This document shows, in pieces, positions 62,879 through 64,000 of a stretch of DNA of 64,000 nucleotides (position 1 is the first letter of the stretch; each line of letters opens with the position of its first letter). This DNA comes from Hafnia psychrotolerans. GTDB taxonomy: Bacteria > Pseudomonadota > Gammaproteobacteria > Enterobacterales > Enterobacteriaceae. The notes beneath the pieces were generated by a model. It had not been told where the DNA came from. It did not search any database and saw nothing but the letters and a program-made list of their open reading frames with translations. The DNA is taken from assembly GCF_014639435.1 (NCBI RefSeq), contig NZ_BMFZ01000007.1:100777-164776 (forward strand). The letters run 5' to 3'. Position numbers and translations under genes: made by a program.

Positions 62879-63346
62879 TTAGTCTGAAGCAGCGTCGTCG
62901 TCGTCTTCTTCGTCATCGTCTTCATCACGCAGTGGAACGATCAACATGTCAATATGAACGGTGTTGATCAACTGGCGGGCTGAAGACATCAGCTTGCTCC
63001 AGAAGTCCTGATGGTGGCCACATAGCACTAAATCGACGCTGTATTTATTGATGGCATCGATTAAAACCTGGGCTAAATCGCCGCTGCCGCTTAGGGTTTC
63101 TGAGATGGGGTAACCCGCGTTTTGCGAAAGTTCATTCAGTGCGTGATGTGTTTCTTCAGAGATGCGTTTCTGCATATCGCCCAGGTTGACGTCAATCAGA
63201 CCGGTGTATAAATCAGAGTAATTTACGTCAACGTGGATCAAAGACACTTTGGCGTTATACGGACGCGCCATAGAAACCGCTTTCTCAACCAGAACTTTGC
63301 TTTCGGGAGACAGATCAACTGCAATAAGTATGTGTTTGTAAGACAT
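62879..63346 (-). CDS. uspA: Universal stress protein UspA
   Basis: Cytoplasmic dimeric stress protein, 155 residues; the first 140 match E. coli UspA (144) almost block by block ([54 protein letters not shown]; named only to locate the match). The C-terminus is longer, with a run of about a dozen Asp/Glu residues ending in AASD. E. coli has only a short DEEE end. It is made in growth arrest and under many stresses. Divergent uspB is in the same place as in E. coli. Confidence 0.96.
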   Translation of the reverse strand: MSYKHILIAVDLSPESKVLVEKAVSMARPYNAKVSLIHVDVNYSDLYTGLIDVNLGDMQKRISEETHHALNELSQNAGYPISETLSGSGDLAQVLIDAINKYSVDLVLCGHHQDFWSKLMSSARQLINTVHIDMLIVPLRDEDDDEEDDDDAASD

Positions 63347-63709
63347 AAGAAAACTCCTTTCATAAATCAGTTAATAGCGATATCAGCATCATGCAATTTT
63401 CATGTTTTTAGTATAGCGCTAAAACGTCCAGAGAAATCAAGACCGCTGCCTCGTTTCGAAAAAGTGGTCCTCACGCAAAGCATATAAGCAAATGATATGA
63501 AGATGTTTCCCCTTTTTTCATTTCGTTTCCTACACTAAATAATGAGGGGCTGGCTTTGTACGCCAGACGTCCTTGATATTTTTGGCGATAATAGGGGAGG
63601 CGGGGTAGTTTGACCCGAGATGAGATGTCTTAGGCGGTAAGGCGAAGCGGCGGGCTGGCGCTATTTAAAAGTGGCACGGTGCGTTGTAAATTCGTCTTGA
63701 GGGGGAATT
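63347..63709. other. Divergent uspA/uspB control region
   Basis: Holds both promoters. No ORF or strong repeat was seen. A sigma-S promoter for uspB is known in E. coli, but I could not place it with confidence. Confidence 0.5.
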
Positions 63710-64000
63710 ATGATCAGTCCCGTTGCGCTGTTTTGGGCTTTATGTTTTGTCTGCGTAGTGAATATGCTGCGTTACTACTCGTCTTTGCGGGCATTGCTGG
63801 TGGTGTTACGCGGATGCGATCCTCTGCTGTATCAGTATGTCGATGGCGGTGGTTTTTTCACCGCGCATGGGCAACCGGTTAAGCAGATCAGATTGGTGCG
63901 GTACATCTATGCCCAGCGTTATAACGATCATCATGATCCCGAGTTTATCCGCCGTTGTGAACGCGTGCGGGGACAGTTTGTTCTTACTACCGCATTGGTA
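63710..64000 (+). CDS. uspB: Universal stress protein UspB (partial, cut by window end)
   Basis: The first 97 codons of the inner-membrane protein UspB, which in E. coli has 111 residues and is needed for ethanol tolerance in stationary phase. It starts [14 protein letters not shown], giving an N-terminal TM segment, and continues with [20 protein letters not shown] and [19 protein letters not shown] stands before the ATG. There is no stop in the window; the C-terminal TM segment lies beyond base 64000. Confidence 0.95.
   Translation, partial: MISPVALFWALCFVCVVNMLRYYSSLRALLVVLRGCDPLLYQYVDGGGFFTAHGQPVKQIRLVRYIYAQRYNDHHDPEFIRRCERVRGQFVLTTALV

Overview
The window is a chromosomal segment of an enterobacterium, most likely of the Yersiniaceae (Rahnella/Serratia/Ewingella type). 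This rests on E. coli-like gene neighbourhoods at both ends, an HmsP-type phosphodiesterase, a chromosomal Qnr-family gene, and a 415-residue levansucrase without a signal peptide as known from Rahnella and Erwinia. The genus is an inference. No complete rRNA or tRNA gene, insertion sequence or CRISPR array was seen.

Layout. 0.2-15 kb: an E. coli 'yhj' backbone (pdeK/hmsP, dctA, yhjJ, kdgK, pdeH, yhjG, yhjE, yhjD, yhjC-like LysR), with a tautomerase and cdh added. 15-17.6 kb: an SDR divergent from the LysR gene, the c-di-GMP flagellar brake ycgR, a truncated hcp (type VI secretion) fragment and a cytochrome b561. 17.9-28.7 kb: mqo, qnr-like, dcp with a signal peptide, ada with a PEP-mutase-family gene, an MFS exporter, yjjJ (HipA-like) and a ybiV-like phosphatase. 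28.9-38.6 kb: an ABC exporter, an acyltransferase-fold protein, an uncharacterised PTS sugar operon (IIA, IIB, IIC, P-loop kinase, LacD-type aldolase, small TPR-like protein) divergent from a SorC regulator, and an ADP-ribose/CDP-alcohol-type phosphatase. 38.7-42.8 kb: msrA, then a degenerate P2-like phage patch made of a holin, levansucrase, an Ogr-family late activator and a possible integrase remnant. 42.8-51 kb: ROK regulator and MFS carrier, a YghA-like reductase, otsBA and treF. 51.8-56.8 kb: LamB-type porin, Cys-type sulfatase, a small secreted protein and the radical-SAM sulfatase maturase. 57-64 kb: core genes gorA, rlmJ, prlC, rsmJ, uspA and uspB (cut by the window end).

How genes fit together. 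PdeK, PdeH and YcgR form a c-di-GMP set; pdeH and ycgR each have a sigma-28 (FliA) promoter readable in the sequence, so they belong with flagellar expression. OtsB/OtsA make trehalose and TreF degrades it. The sulfatase, its maturase and the porin form one uptake/desulfation unit. The levansucrase lies between an intact ogr-like gene and a holin gene, with a TGT-N12-ACA Ogr-type site about 58 bases upstream of its likely transcription start. A phage late-gene activator and a holin may therefore have been recruited to express and release an exoenzyme that lacks a signal peptide; this is the most interesting hypothesis here.

Other signals are a 30-nt fragment of the 3' end of tRNA-Thr at the core/accessory boundary (about 57.0 kb), an attenuator-like hairpin before the sulfatase maturase, a perfect 23-bp stem-loop in a gene-free stretch at 51.4 kb, three phased 12-bp repeats before yjjJ, and two palindromic repeat elements (5.65 and 58.7 kb).
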